From: Halothiobacillaceae bacterium
Lineage (GTDB): Bacteria > Pseudomonadota > Gammaproteobacteria > Halothiobacillales > Halothiobacillaceae
DNA: 64,000 nt
Direction: 5' to 3'
Assembly (NCBI GenBank): GCA_028696185.1
Contig: JAQVHL010000005.1
Coordinates: 1 to 64,000 of the forward strand
Below the pieces are notes generated by a model that worked only from the letters and a program-made list of their open reading frames with translations, had not been told where the DNA came from and searched no databases. Below are positions 45,048 through 55,166 of this stretch, piece by piece. A program made the position numbers and the translations under genes. Within the stretch, counting starts at the first letter, position 1. Every line of letters begins with the position of its first letter.

Positions 45048-45581
45048 TCAAGGCTGTACCGCAGAGTGCCAGAACAGACTATCGATGCCAGGGAACTCTC
45101 CCTCCCGCGGCCCTCTTTGGTGCTTGAGCATCACCGCGCGCTGCTCCTGCGTCAGCAGCTGCATGAGCGCCATACGCGTACGAAGGGGCTTGACCCGCAT
45201 ACCGGCAAGCGCCGTGCCCAGGCGACGGCTTATCTCTTCCATTTGCGCCTCGGTCACGCCATCCTGCTTTTCCATTTTGTATAGATCACGCTCCAGTTCG
45301 TGCACCGTCCGGGCATACGCTTTCATATCGCGTTGCTGATCGCGCAAGAGACGATGGATTTTCAGCGTCTGCTCGTCGCTCAACTCTACCTCATTCAACA
45401 AAAACTCAAGAGGAGGCGGCCCGGCGCATTCGGAACGAGGCAGCGGGGCGACAAGGGGAGGCGGTGGTTCTTTGGATAGGGGGTCCGGCTGTGGCTGTGC
45501 CCGAACCAATAGAGGCAGAAACAATGACACACCGATCAGCAGGGGCATGACCACCCTTTTTGCTGGATTTAAATTGAACAT
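45048..45581 (-). CDS. CpxP/Spy-like periplasmic protein
   Basis: 177 aa. A signal peptide (about 1-28) is followed by a proline-rich spacer and a helical domain with LSDEQTLKIHRLLRDQQRDM and LLTQEQRAVMLKHQR. The latter is an LTxxQ-like motif, the hallmark of CpxP and Spy chaperones. CpxP in E. coli restrains the CpxA sensor and binds misfolded proteins. It diverges from the response regulator and shares the CpxR box. The degree of similarity to CpxP is modest. Confidence 0.78.
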   Translation of the reverse strand: MFNLNPAKRVVMPLLIGVSLFLPLLVRAQPQPDPLSKEPPPPLVAPLPRSECAGPPPLEFLLNEVELSDEQTLKIHRLLRDQQRDMKAYARTVHELERDLYKMEKQDGVTEAQMEEISRRLGTALAGMRVKPLRTRMALMQLLTQEQRAVMLKHQRGPREGEFPGIDSLFWHSAVQP

Positions 45582-45668
45582 GAAACCCTCTTCGCAAAAC
45601 GCATCTCACCGGGACATTCCGGCCCAAAAAGTGTGCGCCGAGCCGACGTTAACAGGGGAAGACGCCAG

Positions 45669-45683
45669 GTAAAATCAAGTAAA
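45669..45683. promoter_or_regulatory. Perfect CpxR box in the divergent cpxP-cpxR-like promoter
   Basis: GTAAA-ATCAA-GTAAA matches the E. coli CpxR consensus (GTAAA-N5-GTAAA) exactly. It lies between the CpxP-like gene and the response regulator, 80 bp before the latter, as expected for autoregulation. Confidence 0.7.
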
Positions 45684-45762
45684 TCCGGCCCGGCATGGCG
45701 GAGATTCCTGTTCGGATTCCGTATCATATCGTCATGATTCTCACCCTCTTTCCTGAAGACCG

Positions 45763-46452
45763 ATGAGCAAACTCCTGTTGGTAGATGACGATATGGAGCT
45801 TAGCGGGCTGCTGAGCGACTATCTAAGCCGGGAAGGCTACAGCGTAAGCACGGCATGTAATGGCGAGGATGGCGTCCGGGAAGCCCTGAGTGGCAACTAC
45901 GACCTGATCGTTCTCGACATCATGATGCCCGGAATGAACGGAATCGATGCCCTTCGCGCCATCCGCGCAGCGAGCGCCCTGCCCGTGCTGATGTTGACAG
46001 CGCGTGGCGATGATATTGATCGAATTGTCGGCTTTGAACTGGGCGCCGACGACTATGTCCCCAAACCTTTCAACCCAAGGGAACTGGCTGCCCGTATCCG
46101 GGCCATCCTGCGTCGCATCCGGAGCGCATCCGCTGAAGCGGCCTCTGCCGCCCCTTTGCAGGCCGGTCCATTGGAGCTTTGGCCTGAACGGCGCCTCGCC
46201 AGTTGGGCTGGTCAGACACTGAAGCTGACCAGCACTGAATTCAATCTGCTGGAAGTCCTGATTCGACATGCGGGACGTCCCGTAGGAAAACCGGAGCTTT
46301 CCGAACAAGGCTTGGGACGGCCGCTGGCGCGGTATGACCGCAGTATCGATGTACACATGAGTAGCCTGCGCCACAAGCTCGGGAGCTTCGCGGACGGACG
46401 CTCCTGTATCCAGACCGTACGCGGAATGGGATACCAACTGCTCAAGGCATGA
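45763..46452 (+). CDS. cpxR: CpxR-like OmpR-family response regulator
   Basis: 229 aa. The receiver (1-115) has DDDMELS, phospho-acceptor in LIVLDIMMPG, the Thr/Ser in MLTARGDD and Lys in YVPKPFNPREL. A winged-helix domain of the OmpR type (about 145-227) includes LTSTEFNLLEVLIRHAG and RSIDVHMSSLRHKLG. It is coupled to the sensor by an ATGA overlap. The perfect CpxR box upstream supports the cpx name. Confidence 0.88.
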   Translation: MSKLLLVDDDMELSGLLSDYLSREGYSVSTACNGEDGVREALSGNYDLIVLDIMMPGMNGIDALRAIRAASALPVLMLTARGDDIDRIVGFELGADDYVPKPFNPRELAARIRAILRRIRSASAEAASAAPLQAGPLELWPERRLASWAGQTLKLTSTEFNLLEVLIRHAGRPVGKPELSEQGLGRPLARYDRSIDVHMSSLRHKLGSFADGRSCIQTVRGMGYQLLKA

Positions 46453-47870
46453 GAATGGGTCGTTTATTCTGGAAGTTCTTTCTTGCCTTCTGGCTGGCAC
46501 TCCTGCTCGCTGCCGCAGGCACCGGAACTGGAGTTTGGCTGCACAAGCGCAGCCTTGAACAGGAAAAAGAGCTCCCTCTGGCGAAGATGGACGAGGCCCT
46601 CTGGTTACGCACAGCCGCATTGGCATTCCAGCATGGAGGAAATGAAGCGGTACGCCATTTACTGTCTGAACAGCAACGAACGGGGCAAGCCCAGCTCCTG
46701 GCTGTGGATGCCCAAGGACATGAGCTTTTGGGACGTCCGCTTCCCCCGCATCTGCTCGAACACGTACCCCAAGGACAAGACAGCACAAACCGGATGCTGA
46801 TAACGGACCGAAACGGTCAACAGCTCCTTCTGCTCCTGGACAGGCCGAATACACGGACGCCCCCTCCCCCGGCGCCACGGGAACACGCCACCAAGCCCCC
46901 TCCGCCCCCCTTCCCCCACCAACCCGGTTCAGAACCGCCCAAACCCCCGGCCGGTTTATTGCTCGCCTTCGGCCTGCTCGCCAGTTTAGCCTTTAGTGCC
47001 TTGGCGGCCTGGTATCTCTCCCGTCCGATTCGCAATCTGCGCTGGGCACTGCGTCAGGTCGAGGAGGGGCGCCTGGATACCCGAGTACACCCCCTGATGG
47101 GGCGGCATAACGATGAGATCGGGGACCTTGGTGCTGATTTCGACCGTATGGCCCACCAGTTGGAAACTCTCGTCAACGCACAGAAACGCCTGCTGCATGA
47201 TGTTTCCCATGAACTGCGCTCTCCTCTGGCCAGACTGCGTATCGCGGTCGAACTGGCACGTCAGCAACCCGGCCAAATTGCAACCCACCTTGACCGTATC
47301 GAGCATGAATCCGCTCGCCTGGATCGTCTGGTTGGCGAGGTGCTCACCCTGGCGCGCCTTGAGTCCGGGATGACGCATACCCCCGGAGAGCGTTTTTCCC
47401 TGGGCGCACTGCTTGCCGATGTTGTGGAAGACGCCCGCTTCGAGGCTACCGAAAGCGGATGCCATGTCGAGCTGAGCGATCTCGCGATGGGAAAGGATCA
47501 ACTCTTCGGAGAACCCGAGTTGCTGCACCGGGCGCTCGACAACATCATTCGCAATGCATTGCAACATAGCCCCGCTCATGGGCAGGTCGCCATACACTTG
47601 AGCAATCGTGACGGCAAGCTGGTTTTGAGCATCGCCGATAACGGTCCAGGCGTTCCTGAAAATGAATTACACAGCATTTTCGAACCATTTCACCGGGGGC
47701 GCCATGCCAGAAAAGGCTCAGGATATGGACTGGGTCTCGCCATTGCTCGCCGCGCGATCGAGCGCCATGCCGGTTCAATCGCCGCAAGCAATCGCCCGGA
47801 AGGGGGACTGTGCATCACTATTGAATGGCCGCGAGATGAAGTCAGAGAAACAGCCCGTGTGAGTGCATGA
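46449..47870 (+). CDS. cpxA: CpxA-like sensor histidine kinase
   Basis: 473 aa. A first helix (about 8-29), a periplasmic sensor region, a second helix (about 177-198), a HAMP domain (ARYLSRPIRNLRWALR-type, here WYLSRPIRNLRWALRQ), the H-box LLHDVSHELRSPLARL, and the ATPase domain with NAL, DNGPGVP and GSGYGLGLAIARR. The periplasmic part is short and, next to the second helix, proline-rich (PPPPAPREH, PPPPPFPHQ). It responds presumably to envelope or metal/calcium stress (inferred from the CpxP-like and EF-hand neighbours). Confidence 0.88.
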   Translation: MRMGRLFWKFFLAFWLALLLAAAGTGTGVWLHKRSLEQEKELPLAKMDEALWLRTAALAFQHGGNEAVRHLLSEQQRTGQAQLLAVDAQGHELLGRPLPPHLLEHVPQGQDSTNRMLITDRNGQQLLLLLDRPNTRTPPPPAPREHATKPPPPPFPHQPGSEPPKPPAGLLLAFGLLASLAFSALAAWYLSRPIRNLRWALRQVEEGRLDTRVHPLMGRHNDEIGDLGADFDRMAHQLETLVNAQKRLLHDVSHELRSPLARLRIAVELARQQPGQIATHLDRIEHESARLDRLVGEVLTLARLESGMTHTPGERFSLGALLADVVEDARFEATESGCHVELSDLAMGKDQLFGEPELLHRALDNIIRNALQHSPAHGQVAIHLSNRDGKLVLSIADNGPGVPENELHSIFEPFHRGRHARKGSGYGLGLAIARRAIERHAGSIAASNRPEGGLCITIEWPRDEVRETARVSA

Positions 47871-48021
47871 GGGGCTTCCCTTCAATACGCCATACAAAGC
47901 ACCCGCCTTTTGCTTCGTCGAGCCGCCCGGCCGCGACGGACTTTTGAACGGCATGTACTTGCCGTACTTGATGTTCGCGTACCAAACCACTTTTAAAACC
48001 GGTTTATGGATTTGTCGTGAC

Positions 48022-48049
48022 AAAAAAGGGCGCCTGGGCGCCCTTTTTG
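48022..48049. terminator. Bidirectional terminator between cpxA and ilvC
   Basis: AAAAAAGGGCGCC, TG, GGCGCCCTTTTTG: a GC stem flanked by A and T runs, so it can end both convergent transcripts. The 150 bp between this and the cpxA stop holds no gene that I can support. Confidence 0.85.
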
Positions 48050-48069
48050 TAATCCGCAGATTGATGCGA

Positions 48070-49155
<1,086 letters not shown>

Positions 49156-49647
49156 TCAGACGGTCATGCCGCGTGGACCACGACTGATGCCCAGCGCGCC
49201 GGAACGCACCACCTCAATGACAGGGATGCGCCCCAGGGCCTCGATAAAGGCATCGAGCTTCTCGCCGGGGCCGACGAGCTGCGCGGTGTAGCTGGTTTCG
49301 GTGACGTCGATGATATTGCCCCGGAAGATTTCGCACAGACGCATGACTTCATCGCGGTCGGCACCCGCCGCCTGCAGCTTGATGAGCATCAGCTCGCGCT
49401 CGATGTGCGGGGCATCCTCGATGTCCTGCACCTTGACCACTTCGATGAGCTTGTTCAGTTGCTTCAATATCTGTTCGATGATCTGGTCATCGCCGCGGGT
49501 GACCAGCGTCAGGCGCGAGAGGGTATCGTCCTGGGTAGGCGCCACGCACAGCGACTCGATGTTGTAGCCGCGCGCCGAGAACAGACCGGCAACGCGCGAC
49601 AGCGCGCCCGCCTCGTTTTCCATGAGGATGGAGATGATGTGCCGCAT
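49156..49647 (-). CDS. ilvH: Acetolactate synthase small (regulatory) subunit
   Basis: 163 aa with an N-terminal ACT domain (ISILMENEAGALSRVAGLFS) and the C-terminal ALS_ss_C domain (YTAQLVGPGEKLDAFIEAL). It binds valine for feedback control of IlvB. It lies 3 bp after the ilvB stop. Confidence 0.96.
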   Translation of the reverse strand: MRHIISILMENEAGALSRVAGLFSARGYNIESLCVAPTQDDTLSRLTLVTRGDDQIIEQILKQLNKLIEVVKVQDIEDAPHIERELMLIKLQAAGADRDEVMRLCEIFRGNIIDVTETSYTAQLVGPGEKLDAFIEALGRIPVIEVVRSGALGISRGPRGMTV

Positions 49648-49650
49648 CGC

Positions 49651-51351
49651 TTATACCAGAATCATTTCGTTGAGGCCGGCGCCGGCCGGAACCATCGGGT
49701 AGACGTTTTCCGTGGGATCGGTCTGGAAATCCATGAACACCAGACGGTCCTTGAGGGCAAAGGCTTCGCGCAGGGCGCCTTCGACATCGCCCGGTTTCTC
49801 GATACGCATGCCGACATGACCGTAGGCTTCCGCGAGCTTGACGAAATCCGGCAGGGCTTCCATGTAGCTCATCGCGTAGCGACCGGAATAGAAAAACTCC
49901 TGCCACTGACGGACCATGCCCAGATAGCGGTTATTGAGACTCACCACCTTGACCGGCAGATAGTACTGCAGGGCGGTGGACAGCTCCTGGATGTTCATCT
50001 GGATGCTGCCTTCGCCGGTAATGCAGACCACTTCCGCCTCCGGAAAAGCCGTTTTCACCCCCAACGCCGCAGGCAGGCCGAACCCCATGGTGCCCAGCCC
50101 ACCGGAATTGATCCAGCGGTTGGGTTTGTCGAAGCGGTAGTACTGCGCGGCCCACATCTGGTGCTGACCCACATCGGAGGTGACATAGGCATCGCCACCG
50201 GTGATTTCCCACAGCTTTTCGACGACGTACTGCGGCTTGATGACCTCGTCGCTCATCCGGTAGCGCAGGCAGTTCATGCCGCGCCATTCCTCGATCTGCG
50301 CCCACCAGGCCTTGAGCGCCTCGCCGTCCGGCTGGCCACCTTCGTGTTCGAGCAGGCGGATCATCTCCTGCAGAACCGTGTCGACCTCGCCGACGATGGG
50401 TACATCGACCTTCACGTTCTTGGAAATAGAAGCCGGATCGACATCGATGTGGACGATCTTCGCCGTCGGGCAGAACTTGGCCAGATTCCCGGTGACGCGA
50501 TCATCGAAGCGGGCGCCGATGGCAATCAGCACATCGCAATGGTGCATCGCCATATTGGCTTCATAGGTGCCGTGCATGCCCAGCATGCCGACGAACTGGC
50601 GGTCACTGGCCGGATAGCCGCCCAGCCCCATCAGGGTGTTGGTGATGGGAAAGCCCAGCTGGCGCGTCAGACGGGTCAGCGGTTCGGCCGCGCGCCCAAG
50701 GATGACGCCGCCTCCGCTGTAGATCATCGGGCGCTTCGCGGCGAGCATCATTTCCACCGCACGACGGATCTGCCCCGGATGTCCTTTGACGGTCGGGTTG
50801 TAGGACCGCATGCGGATCTGATCGGGGTAGACGAACGGCACCTTGACCTTGGGGTCGGTCACATCCTTGGGAATATCCACCAGCACCGGCCCCGGACGGC
50901 CCGTGCTGGCGATATAGAAGGCTTTCTTGATGGTCTCGGCAATGTCGTTGACATCCTTGACCAGGAAGTTGTGCTTCACGCAGGGGCGGGTGATGCCAAC
51001 GTTGTCGACTTCCTGAAAGGCATCGTTACCAATCAGCGAGGTAGGCACCTGCCCGGTCAGAACGACCAGCGGGATGGAATCCATATAGGCCGTGGCGATG
51101 CCCGTGACTGCATTGGTCGCGCCCGGCCCCGAGGTGACGAGCACCACCCCGGTGCGGCCGGTGGCGCGGGCATAACCGTCAGCGGCATGTACGGCCCCCT
51201 GTTCGTGGCGCACCAGCACATGCTTCACCTGATCCTGCTGAAAAAGCGCATCATAAATGTGCAGCACCGCGCCACCGGGATAGCCGAAGACGTGCTCGAC
51301 GCCTTCTTCCTGCAGACAGCGGACCAGAATTTCAGCTCCGGACAGGTTCAC
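49651..51351 (-). CDS. ilvB: Acetolactate synthase large (catalytic) subunit
   Basis: 566 aa, thiamin-diphosphate dependent. It contains [19 protein letters not shown] (catalytic Glu later in [16 protein letters not shown]), the FAD region and the ThDP motif [18 protein letters not shown] (GDGS-N24 type, with GEGS). The GTG at 51351 is chosen as start: it follows AGGAGAG at the right distance, and no ATG occurs in the first part of the family region. A start at 51444 adds 31 non-family residues. Confidence 0.95.
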   Translation of the reverse strand: MNLSGAEILVRCLQEEGVEHVFGYPGGAVLHIYDALFQQDQVKHVLVRHEQGAVHAADGYARATGRTGVVLVTSGPGATNAVTGIATAYMDSIPLVVLTGQVPTSLIGNDAFQEVDNVGITRPCVKHNFLVKDVNDIAETIKKAFYIASTGRPGPVLVDIPKDVTDPKVKVPFVYPDQIRMRSYNPTVKGHPGQIRRAVEMMLAAKRPMIYSGGGVILGRAAEPLTRLTRQLGFPITNTLMGLGGYPASDRQFVGMLGMHGTYEANMAMHHCDVLIAIGARFDDRVTGNLAKFCPTAKIVHIDVDPASISKNVKVDVPIVGEVDTVLQEMIRLLEHEGGQPDGEALKAWWAQIEEWRGMNCLRYRMSDEVIKPQYVVEKLWEITGGDAYVTSDVGQHQMWAAQYYRFDKPNRWINSGGLGTMGFGLPAALGVKTAFPEAEVVCITGEGSIQMNIQELSTALQYYLPVKVVSLNNRYLGMVRQWQEFFYSGRYAMSYMEALPDFVKLAEAYGHVGMRIEKPGDVEGALREAFALKDRLVFMDFQTDPTENVYPMVPAGAGLNEMILV

Positions 51352-51477
51352 CAGCTCTCTCCTCGCGAGCTCGCCGCCCCTGGGCGACGGGCAACCATAG
51401 TTAGGGGAACCGGCGATTTTAATGAAACCCAGCCGGAATATCACTCACTAATCACGGGCTGATCCTGTCAGGCTTGT

Positions 51478-52401
51478 TCACTGTGCCCATACGGGCGCAT
51501 CCAAATTTGCGGCCAGCCGGCCGCCGGAGGCGGTGCGCAGTACGGACTGAACCGCATCCGGCGAGTCGCGCAGGCTCATGAAATTCGGCCCGTTTCCTGT
51601 CATGCGTATACCAGGAAAAAACAGCGCCAGGCGGTAGCGCAGGTGCAGCGCCTCCGCCTTGTTACCCCGCACGAGGATTTCATAAGGCAGCCAGGCCCAA
51701 CGGCGCTGCTGCCCGTCATCGATCCTGCCCAACAGCCAGTTCTCGTTGGCCTCATGAGGGTTTTCCGGGTGCAGACTGACACCGAACACGGTCTGCTGCG
51801 TCCCCGGAATATCAACGCGATACACTTTTCCGACACCGCCGGCCTGTCGGGCCAGATTGGCCTCAATGGCCCTCACGGCCGCTTCGTGGCTTGGATAATC
51901 GCCCAGATCATAGGACTCGCCAAAGGTTTCCATCCCGAATCCGTAGCGATAGCCGGCCAGATCCTTTTCCTGAAACCCTTCGGCACCGAACGGCTGCCCA
52001 CCGCCCATTGCCCTGTCAAAAGCGTCGGAAAGCCCCCCCAATGCACTGCCCATACGGTAGGCCACCGCCTGATACGTCAGCGAAGTCCACACGGGTACCA
52101 CCCCAGAGGGGGTAGCCGTGAGCCCCACCCGCACCACAGCCCCATAGCCACCTCGCGGCGTCATCGCCGCCTGCCTTTTCAGCTCCGGATGGGTGAAGGC
52201 CAGAACCAGCGCATCCGGCCCCGGCGCCAGGCGCCCCACGAGTTCGAAACCCGCGCCGGACGCGGCAATATCCAGTTGCGCGGCCACTTCCTCCAGCGAG
52301 CCCGCGCGTGGCACTCCCGCGACGAAAGGCTTGAGCGCGGCCTGAGCCGCCGTTACACCCAACACCCCGAACAACACAACGACTGCCCAGAATTTATTCA
52401 T
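51478..52401 (-). CDS. Periplasmic protein of unknown function
   Basis: 307 aa. A signal peptide (about 1-22, ending TAAQA) is followed by a soluble domain with ALVLAFTHPELKRQAAMTPRGGYGAVVRVG and a central Tyr/Gly-rich part (DLAGYRYGFGMETFGESYDLGDYP). Quotes are split; no catalytic motif is recognised. The ATG at 52401 has GGAG upstream. It is followed on the same strand by no gene for 126 bp (ilvB starts at 51351) and probably shares a transcript with the FadL-type gene upstream only by read-through. Confidence 0.55.
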   Translation of the reverse strand: MNKFWAVVVLFGVLGVTAAQAALKPFVAGVPRAGSLEEVAAQLDIAASGAGFELVGRLAPGPDALVLAFTHPELKRQAAMTPRGGYGAVVRVGLTATPSGVVPVWTSLTYQAVAYRMGSALGGLSDAFDRAMGGGQPFGAEGFQEKDLAGYRYGFGMETFGESYDLGDYPSHEAAVRAIEANLARQAGGVGKVYRVDIPGTQQTVFGVSLHPENPHEANENWLLGRIDDGQQRRWAWLPYEILVRGNKAEALHLRYRLALFFPGIRMTGNGPNFMSLRDSPDAVQSVLRTASGGRLAANLDAPVWAQ

Positions 52402-52469
52402 GATAGTGAACTCCAGTACGCCTCCCTTCCTGCGCCGGACGCCGGCAAACCCACGGTCAGACCCTCGTA

Positions 52470-52496
52470 AACGAGAAAGGGGCGCCAAGGCGCCCC
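52470..52496 (-). terminator. Terminator after the FadL-type porin gene
   Basis: On the minus strand GGGGCGCC-TT-GGCGCCCC is followed by TTTCTCGTTT. The T run is interrupted, so termination may be partial. Confidence 0.6.
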
Positions 52497-52527
52497 ATGC
52501 TCACGCGGGCAAAGCCGAAGCCACCCT

Positions 52528-53976
52528 TCAGAACGTGTAGTTGTAGTTGATGCGCCAGTTGGTCTGGCTGTGCGAGGACGTAATGCCATTCTCGGAGTTG
52601 GTCTGCTGCACGCGCGGCGCGTAGGACACCGCCGCCGCCAGGGAGTGGGCCTTGTTGAAGCGATAACCCAGACCCAAAGTCATGTGATTCTTGGTGATCG
52701 CCGGGAACAGTGGGTTCAGCGTGCTGTCCGGAATCGGATTGTCGGTCAGGCTGAAGCCGGCGCGCAGCGCCAGGTTGTCCATCAGCTTGTACTCGCCGCC
52801 AAAGGCGAAAACGGTCTGGTCATCCCAGTTTTGTGCCATCGACGCGGTCATCGAGGTGCCGCCGAAGCCGGCCGCCATCGGATTGCCCTGTGCCGCATCC
52901 GCCGTGAAGCCCAGAACGAAGTTTTCCATGGTCTTCGACCACTTCAGCTGCTTGATGTCGGCCACCAGCATCAGGCGGTCGGTGGCCTGGAAGGCCACAC
53001 CCACGCCATAGGTTTCCGGCCACTGGAAGTCGATCACCTTCACGGTACCGGTAACCGGAATGGCCATGGCGCCCATCGGCGTATCCACCCCCATGGTCAC
53101 GGTCGAACCACCCGCTTCCAGATCGCCCAGCTTGGTCTTGCTGTGATAGGTCGCACCGATACTGATACGGTCGCTTGCCTTGAACACCAGGCCCAGTTTT
53201 CCCGCAAACCCGGTGTTGTTCGCCTTGCCCGTGAAGTCGCTGCTGTCGGAGAAGTCAAAGCGCGCGTAATTCACATCGCGCACCATACCCTGCTGCATCG
53301 CGCCCTGAAAGGCATTGACCATCGAGCCCGAAGCGCGACCGCTCTGCACCATGCTGCCAAAGCTGCGCCCGTCCATATCCATCTTCAGGTCAAGCCCCGC
53401 CCAGACGAAGTCAAGCTGCGCGGCAACCGACAGACGATCATTCACCTTGTACGCCAAGGGGAACATCAGTCGCCCCACGCTCAGCTCGGAACGGACTTCC
53501 TCGCCCGAGAGCATCGCCATCTTGCCCATCATCGACATCCCGCCGGCGAACAGGCTGGAGCCCGCCCCGTACTCAGTCCCCATACCGCCCTGGGCATTCA
53601 TCGCCGCACCGAAGGAAAAGCGATCCTGCGTGCGGATGAAGGAAATGGACGGCATGTAGTAATTCGTGCCGGAAGAACCGACCGAGCCCGCCATCGGGTG
53701 ATAGGAGCTGACGCGCGGGGAAAGCACGCTCAGGCCGACGCCGAGGTCATTACGGGTGCCCTCACGCAGGCCCAGCGTAGCGGGGTTGTTCATGACGGCC
53801 GAGTTGCCGGAGTCATAGGCGAAAGACGCACCGCCCATACCACCGGCGCGAGCGCCGTAGGCATCCAGGTTCATGCCGTGCGTGGCCCAGGCGCTTCCCG
53901 CGCACAGACCAAGACCGACGGACAAAGCCAGCGCCGAACGGCGGGCGATACGGGAAGAATAACGTTGGGTGGACAT
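52528..53976 (-). CDS. FadL/OmpP1/TodX-family outer-membrane porin
   Basis: 482 aa. A signal peptide (about 1-31, ending GSAWA) is followed by the family N-terminus THGMNLDAYGARAGGMGGASFAYDSGN (split: THGMNLDAYGARAGGMGG, ASFAYDSGNSAVMNNPATLG), with the NPA motif of FadL hatch domains. The C-terminus ends in Phe (NYNYTF), as in outer-membrane barrels. FadL-type channels take up long-chain fatty acids or hydrophobic compounds; in sulfur oxidisers homologues have been proposed to handle hydrophobic sulfur. The substrate is not known here. Confidence 0.9.
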   Translation of the reverse strand: MSTQRYSSRIARRSALALSVGLGLCAGSAWATHGMNLDAYGARAGGMGGASFAYDSGNSAVMNNPATLGLREGTRNDLGVGLSVLSPRVSSYHPMAGSVGSSGTNYYMPSISFIRTQDRFSFGAAMNAQGGMGTEYGAGSSLFAGGMSMMGKMAMLSGEEVRSELSVGRLMFPLAYKVNDRLSVAAQLDFVWAGLDLKMDMDGRSFGSMVQSGRASGSMVNAFQGAMQQGMVRDVNYARFDFSDSSDFTGKANNTGFAGKLGLVFKASDRISIGATYHSKTKLGDLEAGGSTVTMGVDTPMGAMAIPVTGTVKVIDFQWPETYGVGVAFQATDRLMLVADIKQLKWSKTMENFVLGFTADAAQGNPMAAGFGGTSMTASMAQNWDDQTVFAFGGEYKLMDNLALRAGFSLTDNPIPDSTLNPLFPAITKNHMTLGLGYRFNKAHSLAAAVSYAPRVQQTNSENGITSSHSQTNWRINYNYTF

Positions 53977-54497
53977 TATGGGGTCAGCTCCTCACTGTTA
54001 CCGGGCTTGGGCACCCCGAAGACCGGGGGGCTCGGGCACCACGCCCCATCCGAGGGCGGTGTGCTGTTTTTTTGAGCACGCAAAGATTCGTCACCCACCG
54101 CACAACTGTCAAATCCTCCCCGGCTCGCGCCAGTCGGGTTAGAAAAAGCTAATATTCACAAACGAACATCGACCTCATCGCACTGAAGCCGGAATACCTC
54201 TTGAAAAATGCAAAACAACAGCAAAAAACAACACAAAACAAGAAAAAACATCAATCCGAACAAAAATGTGCGCCGACCGAAGATATTCTAATATTTTTTC
54301 ATACCACATAAGACAAACCCCAGTCAGTCACTCGGAACAGGCAGGGCACGCGAAAAAAGGGGAGGCACAGGGGTAGAACAGCGCACAGACCTGGGCGGGA
54401 CGCCGCCCGACACTTACGACAAGCGGGCCATTGCGGCCCGCCTGAAAAACAGACGCCGCCTACGGCCACGTGCCGGAGGCGATCGGAAGGAGGCTCC
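53977..54497. other. 521-bp intergenic region with A-rich low-complexity tract
   Basis: No gene seen. Positions 54190-54310 are very A/C-rich on the plus strand with repeated AAAACAA and ACAAAACAAG-like words, in strong contrast to the surrounding GC. It lies between the FadL start and the tusA stop, both on the minus strand, so it should contain the FadL promoter. A GC-rich run without hairpin character occupies 54311-54497. Confidence 0.6.
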
Positions 54498-54737
54498 TCA
54501 GTTCCGCCGGGAAAGCAAAAGAATCCACTCCCCGGCTTCCGCCTGGACCTCCAGCAATTGATGCCCGCTATCGCGGCAATACGCCTCAAAATCCGCCGGC
54601 GCCTGCGGATCGCTCACCCGAACACGCAAAAGCGCCCCCGCACCCAGCCCCGCCAGTGCCTTGCGGGCACGCAACAAGGGCATGGGGCAGGACAATCCGC
54701 GCACATCCAGCTCCAGCGGAACGCTTTCGTCGATCAT
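54498..54737 (-). CDS. tusA: TusA-family sulfurtransferase
   Basis: 79 aa. The N-terminal CPxP motif (VRGLSCPMPLLRARKAL, persulfide Cys C17) is intact. TusA proteins carry sulfane sulfur between rhodanese-type donors and acceptors. Its start overlaps the rhodanese stop by 4 bp, so the two are coupled, consistent with a donor-carrier pair. Confidence 0.92.
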   Translation of the reverse strand: MIDESVPLELDVRGLSCPMPLLRARKALAGLGAGALLRVRVSDPQAPADFEAYCRDSGHQLLEVQAEAGEWILLLSRRN

Positions 54738-55084
54738 GTCGGCAACAAGGCGCTGGCGGCGCCAGGCCGCTCTACGGGCAAACCGCTGCCCATCCAGGAA
54801 ATCATGCCTCCGCCCAAGTTATACACGCTGGAAATCCCCTGCTGAGCGAGGAAATAACAGGCCTGGGCGGAACGCGCGCCACTATGGCAGCAGACGACAA
54901 TGCGCGGCGCACCGCGAAACGCCTCCACATTCATGGGCACCAGATGCAAAGGCAGCAGACGCGCCCCTGGAATAATGCCCTGCGCCGTTTCCGCAGGCGT
55001 GCGCACATCGACGAGCAGCATAGGCTCCCCCACCTGCATCCACGCATCAACCTGACGCGCATCCACCGTATCAATACCGTACAT
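54734..55084 (-). CDS. Single-domain rhodanese sulfurtransferase
   Basis: 116 aa. Rhodanese fold with LLVDVRTPAETAQGIIPGA and the active-site loop VVCCHSGARSAQA (catalytic Cys before HSGARS). The ATG at 55084 has GGGAGAG upstream; an in-frame start at 55219 would overlap the divergent protease gene. It is coupled to tusA. Confidence 0.88.
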   Translation of the reverse strand: MYGIDTVDARQVDAWMQVGEPMLLVDVRTPAETAQGIIPGARLLPLHLVPMNVEAFRGAPRIVVCCHSGARSAQACYFLAQQGISSVYNLGGGMISWMGSGLPVERPGAASALLPT

Positions 55085-55166
55085 TCTTGCGAACTCTCCC
55101 GCTTTGAAACACTCTGAAGAGCCGGAAGCTTTTTTCCCGATTCCCTGGCCGCCCCGGCGAAAAGAC

